DNA of 64,000 nucleotides, from assembly GCA_963669295.1 (NCBI GenBank), contig OY769938.1:4464001-4528000 (forward strand), in the 5' to 3' direction. Made by a program: the position numbers and the translations under genes. Within the stretch, counting starts at the first letter, position 1, and every line of letters starts with the position of its first letter. This document shows positions 43,859 through 53,147 of this stretch, in pieces. Under the pieces are notes generated by a model. It was not told the origin of the DNA. It did not search any database and saw only the letters and a program-made list of their open reading frames with translations. Source of the DNA: G963669295 sp963669295 (GTDB lineage: Bacteria > Bacteroidota > Bacteroidia > Flavobacteriales_D > CALLUQ01).

Positions 43859-44872
43859 TTATTCCAATTCCTCACAGCCATACATGTAATGGCATCGGTG
43901 GTAAATGAGCTCGTCGAGTTCCAACAAGGAGGCGAGGGCCACTTGTGAGTAGTTTTGTGAAGCGTTTTTAAATCCTTTGTATTCGGTTTGCCACAAGGTG
44001 GTAATCAGTTGCATGCTTCCTTCTTTAGGATCGATAAGATCCATGGCACCACCTACGTTACCAGCACCAGCGTGGTAGATATGCAGTACCAACAAGCGGA
44101 ACCACAATTCATTTTCGCTGAAGGTAATGTTACGCTTTTTCAGCATGGCACGTGCTTCAAACAAGCAAATCTTTTTAATAAGACTGGAGGCTCCTTGAGC
44201 CGATTTTACAAAGTCTTTGCGCTCATCTTTGTACTTGTTTACCGTAAGGCCGTGGTTGCGAGCCACACTTTTCATCAATTGAAACGGGCCATAGGCACCA
44301 GCATTCGATTTTTCGAGTTTGCCGGGGCTTTCAATCAGTAAAATGGCCTGGGCATACCAGGGGTCAACCCCTTGCTCTATAAATACTTGTATGCCTTTGT
44401 CGATGCTTGGCATTACTTTATCAAATTGGTAAAAGTCGCTTTTACCCGTGGTAAAAAAGATGCGGGCATTAGAATCGAGCGCATGGCGAATGCGTAAAGT
44501 ATCGCGGTAGGCTTCCTTTTGTTTGTCGGTTTTCTTGTCCCATTCTTTTACCGACCATTTTTCCAACAACACACGAGTGGCTGCTACGTTTAGTACCCCC
44601 GAATCGGGTGGCAACTTCATTACGGTACGCCAAAATTGAGGTTGCGCCAGGGTATCCCAACGTTCGGTAAACAACAACGAATCTTTAATGAACATCCTGC
44701 TCATGCTGTCGTTGGGCATCACGGTTTCTACAATCGTACCACTTATGGCGGTGGTGTTCACTACCAGCGTATCACTTTTTGTAGCATTGCCTGCATTTCC
44801 TTCATTGCCTGCATAAACAAACAACGATAATAATAATAACAGGGTGGTCATGGATTGTTTAAACCAAATCAT
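43859..44872 (-). CDS. lytic transglycosylase (SLT fold), exported
   Basis: A 337-residue protein with a signal peptide (about 1-22). Residues about 165-290 show the goose-lysozyme/SLT motifs: AQAILLIESPGKL with the catalytic Glu, NAGAYGPFQLM, and IYHAGAGNVGGAM. It cuts the peptidoglycan glycan strand. Residues 25-150 are an uncharacterised periplasmic region. The membrane-protein gene at 41835-43832 lies downstream of it on the same strand. Confidence 0.87.
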   Translation of the reverse strand: MIWFKQSMTTLLLLLSLFVYAGNEGNAGNATKSDTLVVNTTAISGTIVETVMPNDSMSRMFIKDSLLFTERWDTLAQPQFWRTVMKLPPDSGVLNVAATRVLLEKWSVKEWDKKTDKQKEAYRDTLRIRHALDSNARIFFTTGKSDFYQFDKVMPSIDKGIQVFIEQGVDPWYAQAILLIESPGKLEKSNAGAYGPFQLMKSVARNHGLTVNKYKDERKDFVKSAQGASSLIKKICLFEARAMLKKRNITFSENELWFRLLVLHIYHAGAGNVGGAMDLIDPKEGSMQLITTLWQTEYKGFKNASQNYSQVALASLLELDELIYHRCHYMYGCEELE

Positions 44873-45057
44873 AAATACCTAATCTTTGTGCTATTATAAC
44901 GGATTAAAGGCTATAGTAGCATGGGTTAAGTTAACTATTTATTAACGACACAACGTTAATTAACGGTAAAAAAAATGGGGGAGGCGTGTTTAAAGTTACG
45001 TAAAGCAACACAATAGGTTGCATTATTCATTACAAAATAATGGCTATGTCAGCATAA

Positions 45058-45807
45058 CTATTGGTTCAACCAATTCTTAAAAGCGGTGGCTTTTAACTTA
45101 CTAATAATGATTTCGGTGGTGGTTTCGGGTTGTACCGTAAGCTTTAATTTTTGGTTAAAATGAGGGTGCAACGTGTTTACAGCATGAATCGACACAATGA
45201 ATTGGCGGTTGGCGCGGAAAAACAAGGTAGGATCCAGTTGTTGTTCTAACTGGTCGAGCGAATCGTTGAGCATATGTCGTTGTTCGGTATTGGTCATTAA
45301 AAAAGTAACCCCATCTTCCGAATAGCAATAAGCCACCTCTTGCACTGGAACTGGAATAAGACTGTTACCGGCATACACCAAAAAACGCGATTTGTAATGG
45401 GTGTTTTTAAGGTTGTTGAACAACTGCTGAAAGTTAGGAATTACATGTGGGGCTTGCAGTCGCTTAAATTTTTCAATGCTTTGTTGTAAGGCTTCTTTAC
45501 GAATGGGTTTCAGCAAATAATCGATGCTATGGTGTTGAAAAGCTTTGATGGCATATTCGTCGTAGGCTGTGGTAAAAATAATGGGTGTTGTGATGTTGAG
45601 CTGTTGATATATGCTAAAGCTGAGGTCGTCAGACAGTTGAATGTCGGAAAAGATCAATTCAGGAGCAGTGTGTTGCTTAAACCATGCTACGCTTTTGGTA
45701 ACACTGTCCAATACGGTTAGCACTTCCATATTTGCATCGCACTGCCCAATGAGTTTGATTAACCTGCGCGCTGCAGGAGCCTCATCTTCTATCACCACTA
45801 CCTTCAT
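45058..45807 (-). CDS. LytTR-family response regulator
   Basis: A 249-residue regulator. The receiver domain (1-120) has the acidic pair in VVVIEDEAPAARR, the phospho-acceptor Asp in LIFSDIQLSDD near residue 55 and Lys in YLLKPIRKEAL. The LytTR DNA-binding domain occupies about 150-249 (FFRANRQFIVSIHAV). Its start overlaps the end of the kinase gene by 4 bases (ATGA). Confidence 0.94.
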   Translation of the reverse strand: MKVVVIEDEAPAARRLIKLIGQCDANMEVLTVLDSVTKSVAWFKQHTAPELIFSDIQLSDDLSFSIYQQLNITTPIIFTTAYDEYAIKAFQHHSIDYLLKPIRKEALQQSIEKFKRLQAPHVIPNFQQLFNNLKNTHYKSRFLVYAGNSLIPVPVQEVAYCYSEDGVTFLMTNTEQRHMLNDSLDQLEQQLDPTLFFRANRQFIVSIHAVNTLHPHFNQKLKLTVQPETTTEIIISKLKATAFKNWLNQ

Positions 45808-46841
45808 GCGTTTCGGAATTGAATTAGGGGAAGTTTTACCATAAACAACGCTGCTGTATCTTCTACTATCATCTGTTTATTGTCGAGAATTTGATAGCGT
45901 TGTTCGATGTTTTTTAAGCCAATACCATTCGAGTTGGGCAAAGCATTGCGTTTGCGCTTTCTATTCTTTATCACAAGCCAGTCGTTTTCCGTGTAGATAT
46001 CAATGTGCAGTGGGTGTTCGCTAGAAATTTCATTGTGTTTAATGGCATTTTCGAGCAGCAATTGAAGGGTAACTGGTGGAAGGTATAGTTGGTGGTACTG
46101 CTTTGCCACGTCTATGTTAATGGTAAGGTTGTCTTCATGGCGCATTTGCAACAAAAACACATACGACCAGGTAAAATCCAATTCCTCTTTAAGGCTAACC
46201 CAATCGTTGTTTTGGTTGTTGAGCACATAACGATATACTTGCGATAATTCTTGCACAAAGTCTACTGCTTTCCCCGAATCTTCTTCAATGATGGTAGAGA
46301 GTGTGTTTAAGCTGTTGAATAAAAAATGGGGGTTCACCTGGTTTTTCAAGCTTTGAAATTGAGCTTCTACCGTTGCTTTTTTGTAGCGTTCGGCTTCCAC
46401 TTCGGTTTCGGTAAGTCGTTCGAAGAGGTACAAACTTTCGTACACTAAATTAATGGCTGCGCCAAAGATGATGAGCACCAATGCAATTTTTCTTAAGTCG
46501 ATCAAACATTCCCAATAAGAAAGCTCCGGCTGTTCAAATATGTTATGAGGTAAGCCAATAAGGGCATACAACAAGAGGGCAAATATTAACGATAACTTGA
46601 ATTGAAAAGCTAAACGCTTCCCCATTTGACTACGTTTGGGTAACCATTTGCGCAGTTGGTATACCAGAAACTTTACAAACAACCACGTAAGAGAAATGGC
46701 TACAAACGAATCCAGTAACTTCCAGGCAAACTGACCGAACGTAGAAAGGTTATCAGAAAGGAAAATGCCTCCAAGCAAGGTGCAAATAGGAATGGAGATC
46801 AACTGAATGCGTAATGCTATTTTTTTGTAACCACTTTTCAC
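45804..46841 (-). CDS. LytS-type sensor histidine kinase
   Basis: A 345-residue membrane kinase with four hydrophobic segments in the first 150 residues. The PF06580 phospho-acceptor region is FQSLKNQVNPHFLFNSLNTL near residue 170, and the ATPase region has LQLLLENAIKHN and a final NGIGLKNIEQRYQI. It forms a two-component pair with the overlapping LytTR regulator. It lies 111 bases downstream of a TonB-dependent receptor gene on the same strand. Confidence 0.93.
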   Translation of the reverse strand: MKSGYKKIALRIQLISIPICTLLGGIFLSDNLSTFGQFAWKLLDSFVAISLTWLFVKFLVYQLRKWLPKRSQMGKRLAFQFKLSLIFALLLYALIGLPHNIFEQPELSYWECLIDLRKIALVLIIFGAAINLVYESLYLFERLTETEVEAERYKKATVEAQFQSLKNQVNPHFLFNSLNTLSTIIEEDSGKAVDFVQELSQVYRYVLNNQNNDWVSLKEELDFTWSYVFLLQMRHEDNLTINIDVAKQYHQLYLPPVTLQLLLENAIKHNEISSEHPLHIDIYTENDWLVIKNRKRKRNALPNSNGIGLKNIEQRYQILDNKQMIVEDTAALFMVKLPLIQFRNA

Positions 46842-46952
46842 AGGCAGAAAGTTAGGGTAATTCTTTTAAAAGAAAGAAGCTCATGCAGCTATACCGCTGC
46901 CTGTAGGCGTTGGTAGTGCAATGAGCCTCCATCTGGATACTGCGTTGATGCA

Positions 46953-49355
46953 TTAAAACAATATTTTGTACTGGAAGGTAGGGAACATGCCCAGTTGGTA
47001 GATGTTGCCAATTGTTCCGTTTCGTGCATTGTATGTTTGTAAGAAGATGTTTTGGTTATTAAACACATTATCGATATTGAAAAATACCTCGTGCGATAAT
47101 TTTTGCTTGTTGATGCGGTAGGTGATTTTGAAGTCGGTACGGAAATAAGGATCGTGTTGCTCGGTATAGGCCAACCGGTCAATTTCTACTGCTTCGCCAG
47201 CAAGGCGCGAGGCTTCCAAATCGATGGGGGTATATCTACGTCCGCCAGCCATGCTTACCTTGAGGTCAACAATAATTTTGTTGTTTTCTCCTACTTTAAA
47301 TTCTTTGCCCAACAACAGGTTACTCACATAGTTGCCGTTAAACGCTGTGTTGCGTTCTACACCATCGCTTCCAGTGTATTTGGAGTCGAACAAGGAGGTG
47401 GTAAAGAGGTAGTAGTACCCACGGTTAAAGAAACGCTCCAGTGTAATCTCCAACCCAATGTTTTGTCCGGTGCCATTGTTTATCAGGCTGTCTTCATTGG
47501 CAAGGGCAAAGGTGGCTCCTTCATTGATCATCGCAAACGAAGTAGGGGTAGAGGCCGGATGAATGGGAATATCGTACAATCGTTGGTAGTAAGTTTCCAC
47601 CTTCAATTGCGAATGTTCTGATAAGGCATTGCCATAACCGAGCACAAAGTGATGGCTTTTGGTGAAGTCGAGGTTTTTGTTGGTGTTTACCAAACCGTTG
47701 GGTGTGATGGTGCCGTAAAAATAGGTAGGTAAAATTTGCATTTGGCTGTGTAAACCATAGGCCACACTCATGGTTTGTGTGGGAGCAAAATTCCATCGAA
47801 TGCCTGCCCGCGGTTCAATAGAAGTGGCATTGTTCAATAACAACTGTTGGTGGTGTATTCCAGTGTTTAATGTTAAGTTGTCAGATAGCTTATGTTGCCA
47901 TTGTGCATAGGCGCGTACCAGGTAGGTGTTGCCATCGGCATCGAATGTTTGCTCTAAGCCATTCAACCACGAACGGTAAATCGCTTCGGTAAGCGCATAG
48001 CTTTGTTGATCTATAATGGCACCAACTTTCAATTTATTGCGGGCGTTAAACTTCGTTTTTACATAGGTATGTGCCGAAACCCGATACTGGTAACTATCGG
48101 AAGCAAGGTAAGGGATGAGTCGCTCATCGTCGGTGGTGCTCACCGAATCTACTTCTCCAATAGAGCCATTACCAGTGAGCCCAATCGTAGTGTTGATGAA
48201 GGTATTGTTGCTAATCAGGTAGCGATGCGATAATCCTATAATGCCTAATCGGTTGGTGAACTTATCGTTGGTATTGTCGGTAATGGTTTCGTCCAATGCA
48301 TCGTCATCGCGTTCGCTGTTCAATACTTTGTAAATGCTGTTGCCGGCCAAACCATAAAGGCTAAAAGTACCTGCTTTGGTAGGAATGTTAAACTTAAACG
48401 ATACATCCTGGTAATCTGCTTGCCCGCTAAAGCCGAAGTCGATGCCCATGGCGGTGAGCATGGTAGTGGTAGAAAATCGGTAGTTGATCAGGTAAGAGCC
48501 TTTGCCCCGACCGGAGAAAGGGCCTTCAAGCATTACTTCGGTGCCCAATGCTCCGAGTTGAAACATGTATTCTCTTTTTTCGTCGTTGCCATTGCGCAGC
48601 TTAATGTCGAATACGCCTGAGGTGGCATTGCCATACTCAGCAGGGAAAGCACCGGTTAAAAAGTCGGAGTTGTCAATCACATTGTAATTGAGCATGCTTA
48701 TAGGTCCTCCATTGCTGCCAACACCAGTAAAGTGGTTAGGACTTGGAATGTCCAGGCCTTCCATACGCCACAGCAATCCATTGGGAGAGTTGCCACGAAT
48801 TACAATGTCGTTGCGCGAATCGTTGGCGTTGGAAACTCCTGCATAGTTGGCAGCCATGCGCGATACGTCGTTGCGCGACCCCGCGTAGCGGCCGGTTTCT
48901 TCTACACTGAATTGGCGGGCACTGGTAGTGGCCATCTCATTCAGGCTTTCACGTTTGTCTTCTTCTGCTACTATTTCTACTTCGCCCAGGGTGGTTACCG
49001 ACTCTTCCAGTTGAAGGTTCAGTACAGTTTCTTTGCCCGAGTTAATTTCAAGATTGCTCACAGTACTTTCTCGATAACCGATGTACGATACCTTGATGTT
49101 ATGACGACCCACAGGCACATTTTCTAACCTGAACCTACCATCCATATCAGTAGTGGCGCCAATGAAGGGATCGGAATTAAGTACTACAATGTTTACCCCA
49201 AACAATGGTTGCTTGGTATCTACATCAATAACACTACCACGTACGGTTTGTGTTACCTGAGCTTGTGCTGCCATGCCCAGCGAAATGATGCCTATGATAA
49301 TGACGAGTGCTTTTAAACTTAATGCCGTAAAAGAGGAGAGTGAGGGTGTTTTCAT
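46953..49355 (-). CDS. TonB-dependent receptor with carboxypeptidase-like regulatory domain
   Basis: An 800-residue outer-membrane protein. Signal peptide at 1-32 (GMAAQAQ). Residues about 36-120 are the CarboxypepD_reg-like domain (VRGSVIDVDTKQPLFGVNIV). The plug has SRNDIVIRGNSPNGLLWRMEG and the barrel runs to the terminal MFPTFQYKILF. No SusD partner follows. Substrate unknown. A LytS/LytTR pair is next in the same direction and could control or respond to this receptor. Confidence 0.93.
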   Translation of the reverse strand: MKTPSLSSFTALSLKALVIIIGIISLGMAAQAQVTQTVRGSVIDVDTKQPLFGVNIVVLNSDPFIGATTDMDGRFRLENVPVGRHNIKVSYIGYRESTVSNLEINSGKETVLNLQLEESVTTLGEVEIVAEEDKRESLNEMATTSARQFSVEETGRYAGSRNDVSRMAANYAGVSNANDSRNDIVIRGNSPNGLLWRMEGLDIPSPNHFTGVGSNGGPISMLNYNVIDNSDFLTGAFPAEYGNATSGVFDIKLRNGNDEKREYMFQLGALGTEVMLEGPFSGRGKGSYLINYRFSTTTMLTAMGIDFGFSGQADYQDVSFKFNIPTKAGTFSLYGLAGNSIYKVLNSERDDDALDETITDNTNDKFTNRLGIIGLSHRYLISNNTFINTTIGLTGNGSIGEVDSVSTTDDERLIPYLASDSYQYRVSAHTYVKTKFNARNKLKVGAIIDQQSYALTEAIYRSWLNGLEQTFDADGNTYLVRAYAQWQHKLSDNLTLNTGIHHQQLLLNNATSIEPRAGIRWNFAPTQTMSVAYGLHSQMQILPTYFYGTITPNGLVNTNKNLDFTKSHHFVLGYGNALSEHSQLKVETYYQRLYDIPIHPASTPTSFAMINEGATFALANEDSLINNGTGQNIGLEITLERFFNRGYYYLFTTSLFDSKYTGSDGVERNTAFNGNYVSNLLLGKEFKVGENNKIIVDLKVSMAGGRRYTPIDLEASRLAGEAVEIDRLAYTEQHDPYFRTDFKITYRINKQKLSHEVFFNIDNVFNNQNIFLQTYNARNGTIGNIYQLGMFPTFQYKILF

Positions 49356-49482
49356 GAACTGTTTTGTTTCTTAATTACCTTCTAAAGATCAGCAGTAATT
49401 GAAAGAGGAAAGTTGAAAAAATGGTGAAATGGATAAAACTACCGATGAAGTGGATATGACTTTATTTTGCTAAATTTAATGA

Positions 49483-49740
49483 ATGCTTACGCCAAAAGAA
49501 TTCAAGCGATTAAAGCTGCAGCACAAGTACAATTTGCTGAAAAAGGAAGGTACACACCTGGCTTCACGCATCTATAGCACCTATAACATCCATTTGTTTC
49601 AATTGGAGAATTTCTATGTGGAGGTGTGGTACAAAATAGCATTGAACCAGATTTATTGGATCGAAGTATTGCAAAATGAAAGTGCGCTGGATCAATATTT
49701 GCAGAAGATTGACGTTAAAAAAGAACTGGGTTTAAATTAA
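49483..49740 (+). CDS. small protein of unknown function
   Basis: An 85-residue soluble protein with a basic N-terminus (TPKEFKRLKLQHKYNLLKKE) and aromatic-rich middle (LENFYVEVWYKIALNQIYWI). No signal peptide. It sits 5 bases before the next gene and is probably cotranscribed with it. I do not recognise the family. Confidence 0.68.
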   Translation: MLTPKEFKRLKLQHKYNLLKKEGTHLASRIYSTYNIHLFQLENFYVEVWYKIALNQIYWIEVLQNESALDQYLQKIDVKKELGLN

Positions 49741-49745
49741 GCACT

Positions 49746-50360
49746 ATGAGATTCATTGCTATTGTTTTGTTATTCTTCCTTCCATTTACCTTGGACGCTC
49801 AAGAAAAGGGAAAGCATAAAAGACGCATACTCAAAGAACAGAAGTTGAAAGCTGCAAAGGAGCATGCCAGTCAACTGAAGAGTGGCGTACTGTTGGTACG
49901 CTTAAAGGCGCATCAAAAGAAGATTGATGCCTGGACGAAAGCAGGAAAAGAGAAGGAAGCCCAACAATTGATGGCTGAGCGCGATGAGGTAAATCGCGCC
50001 ATTGTACATTCGTTGCGTCAACATTATAAGTTCAGCGAGTTTTATTTCTTTTACGATTACAATAGCAAGAAGGTGGTAGCGGGAAATTTTGATGGGGTAC
50101 TGCTCAACGATTCATTGTTGCCAGATGCTTCTATTGTTGTGGATGAGCGTAGCTATTATGTGATGGATGCCGGGAAAATCAATTATAAAAACATGGGCAC
50201 CGATCAAATTGGGTTCTGTATTCTCGATAAAGAGTTACAACAACTCGCTCCTCCTTTTCCGTACGAGGTGGCCAAAAAAGAAGGATTTATCTTTAGAAGA
50301 ACTTATCGGGAATTGGCGATTTTAATGAACGAGCGCCTCAACGATTTTTACAAGCAGTAG
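49746..50360 (+). CDS. exported protein of unknown function
   Basis: A 204-residue protein with a signal peptide (1-18, LPFTLDAQ). A strongly basic helical region (about 20-80, including KHKRRILKEQKLKAAKEHAS) is followed by a mixed domain with KFSEFYFFYDYNSKKVVAGN and a Tyr-rich strand. No catalytic motif is seen. Its stop codon directly abuts the stop codon of aroE on the other strand. Confidence 0.75.
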   Translation: MRFIAIVLLFFLPFTLDAQEKGKHKRRILKEQKLKAAKEHASQLKSGVLLVRLKAHQKKIDAWTKAGKEKEAQQLMAERDEVNRAIVHSLRQHYKFSEFYFFYDYNSKKVVAGNFDGVLLNDSLLPDASIVVDERSYYVMDAGKINYKNMGTDQIGFCILDKELQQLAPPFPYEVAKKEGFIFRRTYRELAILMNERLNDFYKQ

Positions 50361-51092
50361 TTACTGCCATACTTCCCAGGCTTTTTCTGCTTGCAAATGC
50401 AGCATGCTTAACCCATTCACAGTATTGGCTCCTTGTTGCTTGCCCTTTGCTAAAAACGATGTCGTTTCGGGGTTGTAAACCAGGTCGTAGAGCAAGTGCT
50501 GATCGGTAATGTATTCGTAAGGAATATCAGGACATTCGGCTACATTTGGCCACATGCCAAGAGGGGTGGTATTTACTACCAATTTACAAGCGTTCAATAC
50601 ATGTTCGTTAATGGTTTTGTACTCCATTACATTGTCTCCATTGGCTTTGCGCGAAGCAAAAAACACCTGTACTCCCAACTGCTTTAATACATAAGCTACT
50701 GCCCTTGAAGCTCCACCTGTACCCAGGATCAATGCCCGTTCGTGCGCTGGTTTTAAAAAAGGCTTGAGCGATTGACTGAAACCATAAGCATCGGTATTGT
50801 AACCTATTAACCGGCCATCGACAAAGGCAATGGTGTTTACTGCGCCAATTGCAGCCGCGGTGTCATCCAACGCATCGAGGTAGGGCAATATGGCTTCTTT
50901 ATAGGGAATGGTTACATTCATTCCTCGCAGCTCAGGATGTGCTTTAAGAAGTGCAGGAAATTGCGTGATGGAAGAAAGGGGAAAGGACCGGTATTCTGAA
51001 TGCAAGATATTTTCCCGTTCAAATTTTTCGGTAAAATAACGTTGCGAAAAGGAGTGGGAGAGGGGGTAGCCAATTAATCCGTAAAGGTTCAT
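50361..51092 (-). CDS. aroE: shikimate dehydrogenase
   Basis: A 243-residue NADP enzyme of the shikimate pathway, reducing 3-dehydroshikimate. The substrate site shows in IGYPLSHSFSQRYF and the catalytic Lys in NVTIPYKEAILPYLD; the downstream Asp is in IGYNTDAYGF. The nucleotide loop is ALILGTGGASRAVAYVL. Last gene of the leftward operon starting at 54557; it overlaps the DUF368 gene by one base. Confidence 0.96.
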   Translation of the reverse strand: MNLYGLIGYPLSHSFSQRYFTEKFERENILHSEYRSFPLSSITQFPALLKAHPELRGMNVTIPYKEAILPYLDALDDTAAAIGAVNTIAFVDGRLIGYNTDAYGFSQSLKPFLKPAHERALILGTGGASRAVAYVLKQLGVQVFFASRKANGDNVMEYKTINEHVLNACKLVVNTTPLGMWPNVAECPDIPYEYITDQHLLYDLVYNPETTSFLAKGKQQGANTVNGLSMLHLQAEKAWEVWQ

Positions 51093-52033
51093 TATTCAGG
51101 CTTTTTGGCAGCAACCCTTTCCATGATGAAGATCAACAAGAATCCGCCAAGAGCCAGCAAAATGGCATAAAGCAATTGGGGGTCGTTGCCTGTATGCTCC
51201 ATGAAGTGATTGGGGAGGGTGTTTTCTTCAATGATGACTTCGTGTACACCGTCTTTGCGCATAATTTCTTGAACCTCCACTACTTTCTTCCAGGGCCATA
51301 TTTTATTAAGTGAACCCACCAGAAAGCCTGTGAGCAGCGCAATGGTAATATCGTGGTAGTGCTTAAACAACCAGCTCAATACTCTTGAAAAGGTGACCAA
51401 ACCACAAATGGCACCAGCGGCAAACAATCCAATAATGATAAAATCCCTGGAATCAATGGCACCCAACACGGTAGCATATGAGCCGAGCAGTACCAGGATG
51501 AAACTGCCAGAAATTCCCGGCAATATCATAGCGCATATAGCAATCATGCCCGAAACAAAGATATACCAGTATTCACCACTATGCCCTCCAGGGCGAAGGG
51601 TGGTAATCCAAAAAGCGAGTGCAGCGCCAAGCACAATGCCTATAATGGGGCCTGCTCCCCATTTTTTTACGCTTTTCCCTACAAATAAAATGCTGGCTAC
51701 AATTAACCCAAAAAAGAACGACCATACCAAAATGGGATGGTTTTCTAACAAGTAGGTGATGAGTTTGGCCAGGGAAAGAATGCTGATGCCAATGCCTGCA
51801 AAAAGGGTAAGGAGAAAGCTCCCGTTAACACTTTTCCAGGCGGCTTTTATCCCTTCTTTTCGCAATACTTTAATAACTCCAAAGTTGATGGACTTTATGG
51901 AGTTTAAGAATTCCTCGTAAATGCCTGTAATGAAAGCAATGGTACCTCCTGAAACACCAGGCACTACATCAGCAGCACCCATACCCATGCCTTTTAGCCC
52001 AAGGAGGATGTAATCTTTAACAGAGCGTTCCAT
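51092..52033 (-). CDS. DUF368 membrane protein, polyprenyl-phosphate transporter family (PopT-like)
   Basis: A 313-residue protein with about 8 membrane helices. The N-terminal GLKGMGMGAADVVPGVSGG, followed by TIAFITGIYEE, and a second PGISGSFILVLLG are the paired signature of DUF368. Members in other bacteria were shown to return undecaprenyl phosphate to the cytoplasmic leaflet. Here it would support cell-wall and surface glycan synthesis. Operon position: 7 bases after the rhodanese gene, 1-base overlap with aroE. Confidence 0.93.
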   Translation of the reverse strand: MERSVKDYILLGLKGMGMGAADVVPGVSGGTIAFITGIYEEFLNSIKSINFGVIKVLRKEGIKAAWKSVNGSFLLTLFAGIGISILSLAKLITYLLENHPILVWSFFFGLIVASILFVGKSVKKWGAGPIIGIVLGAALAFWITTLRPGGHSGEYWYIFVSGMIAICAMILPGISGSFILVLLGSYATVLGAIDSRDFIIIGLFAAGAICGLVTFSRVLSWLFKHYHDITIALLTGFLVGSLNKIWPWKKVVEVQEIMRKDGVHEVIIEENTLPNHFMEHTGNDPQLLYAILLALGGFLLIFIMERVAAKKPE

Positions 52034-52040
52034 AAGGAAA

Positions 52041-52355
52041 TTAATACTGTTCTAAGGAAGAGTCTACCTCTTCGGCATAAGCGAGTATGCCCCCACGAAG
52101 GTTGTATAAATTGTCGTAGCCGTGCATTTCTAATGCGGAGATAACAGCGGCAGATCGTTTGCCACTACGGCAGTGTACAACTACAGGAATTTCTTTACTT
52201 ACACGGTCAATATTGGCCATGATATCGCCCATAGGAATAGATTCACCACCAATGGTGCAAATGTCTACCTCGTATGGCTCCCTAACATCAATCAATTGAA
52301 AGGTTTCGTTGCTGTCCATTTTGTTTTTCAGCTCCTGTACAGTAATCTCTTTCAT
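52041..52355 (-). CDS. rhodanese-domain sulfurtransferase
   Basis: A 104-residue single-domain rhodanese. The active-site loop is VVHCRSGKRS with Cys62, and the fold landmarks IDVREPYEVD and LRGGILAYAEE are in place. It would carry a persulfide sulfur. It lies 3 bases after the comA-like gene and is in the same operon, which suggests a link to sulfur metabolism. Confidence 0.92.
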   Translation of the reverse strand: MKEITVQELKNKMDSNETFQLIDVREPYEVDICTIGGESIPMGDIMANIDRVSKEIPVVVHCRSGKRSAAVISALEMHGYDNLYNLRGGILAYAEEVDSSLEQY

Positions 52356-52358
52356 CGG

Positions 52359-53144
52359 TTATTGTTTGATTTTATTAACGATTTCGTCTGGTAAGAAAGT
52401 AAAGAAGGTGTCGCCACGTAACCCTAAGCGTAATGCTTCAAGGGCAATGACTTCGTTAGGACTAATATTGCCCAGATTTACATTAGCACCCAGCAGCTTG
52501 ATGAACCAAACTTGTTGCGCTTTTTTAGGAGCTTCCCACAAGATTTTATCTTTAGGCACTTTCGCCAATATTTTGTTCACCAGGGTAACGTGTGCAGTAC
52601 CATTAGGACGATAGATGCCAACAGTACCACTTTCTCGTGCTTCGGCAATTACTTTCCAGGAACCGGCCTGAATTTCAGTCGACATCATTTTGATCCATTT
52701 GGCAGGGCTAATCAATATCCCTTCCTCTTTAGAACCTACTTCAGACAATACCGTAACGTGGTTTGCAAGGCGTTGAATGTAGTTGCACTTTTCTTCATGG
52801 GGAATACTAATGGAACCGTCCGATACTTCGGCCATGTCCATGTCGTATTTATCCATTAGCTTGAGGTAATCTTCAAACATGCCTCGTGCAATGAATGCTT
52901 CAAATAAGGTCCCCCCAAAATAGGCTTTCAGGCCTGCCTGACGGTACAACTTGAGCTTCTCTTCAAGGTTGCTGGTGTAATAGGCGGTACCAAACCCAAA
53001 TTTCACAAGGTCAGTCAATGAACTTGAGTTGGTCAAAAAGTTTTCTACCTGTTGAATGCTCAGCCCCTTGTCCATCATCATGGTCAATCCTTCCTCACGT
53101 GGCTTCACACTCCTTTCAGGAATGTATGGCAAGTCGAAGTTCAT
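52359..53144 (-). CDS. comA: phosphosulfolactate synthase (ComA family)
   Basis: A 261-residue TIM-barrel enzyme of the ComA family, which adds sulfite to phosphoenolpyruvate to give phosphosulfolactate. Family landmarks are KFGFGTAYYTSNLEEKLKLY, KAYFGGTLFEAF, MAEVSDGSISIP and NLGNISPNEVIALEALRLGLR. Archaea use the reaction for coenzyme M; this phylum does not make coenzyme M, so supply of cysteate or sulfolactate for sulfonolipids is a plausible alternative, by inference. Gaps of 3 bases on both sides. Confidence 0.88.
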   Translation of the reverse strand: MNFDLPYIPERSVKPREEGLTMMMDKGLSIQQVENFLTNSSSLTDLVKFGFGTAYYTSNLEEKLKLYRQAGLKAYFGGTLFEAFIARGMFEDYLKLMDKYDMDMAEVSDGSISIPHEEKCNYIQRLANHVTVLSEVGSKEEGILISPAKWIKMMSTEIQAGSWKVIAEARESGTVGIYRPNGTAHVTLVNKILAKVPKDKILWEAPKKAQQVWFIKLLGANVNLGNISPNEVIALEALRLGLRGDTFFTFLPDEIVNKIKQ

Positions 53145-53147
53145 TTT

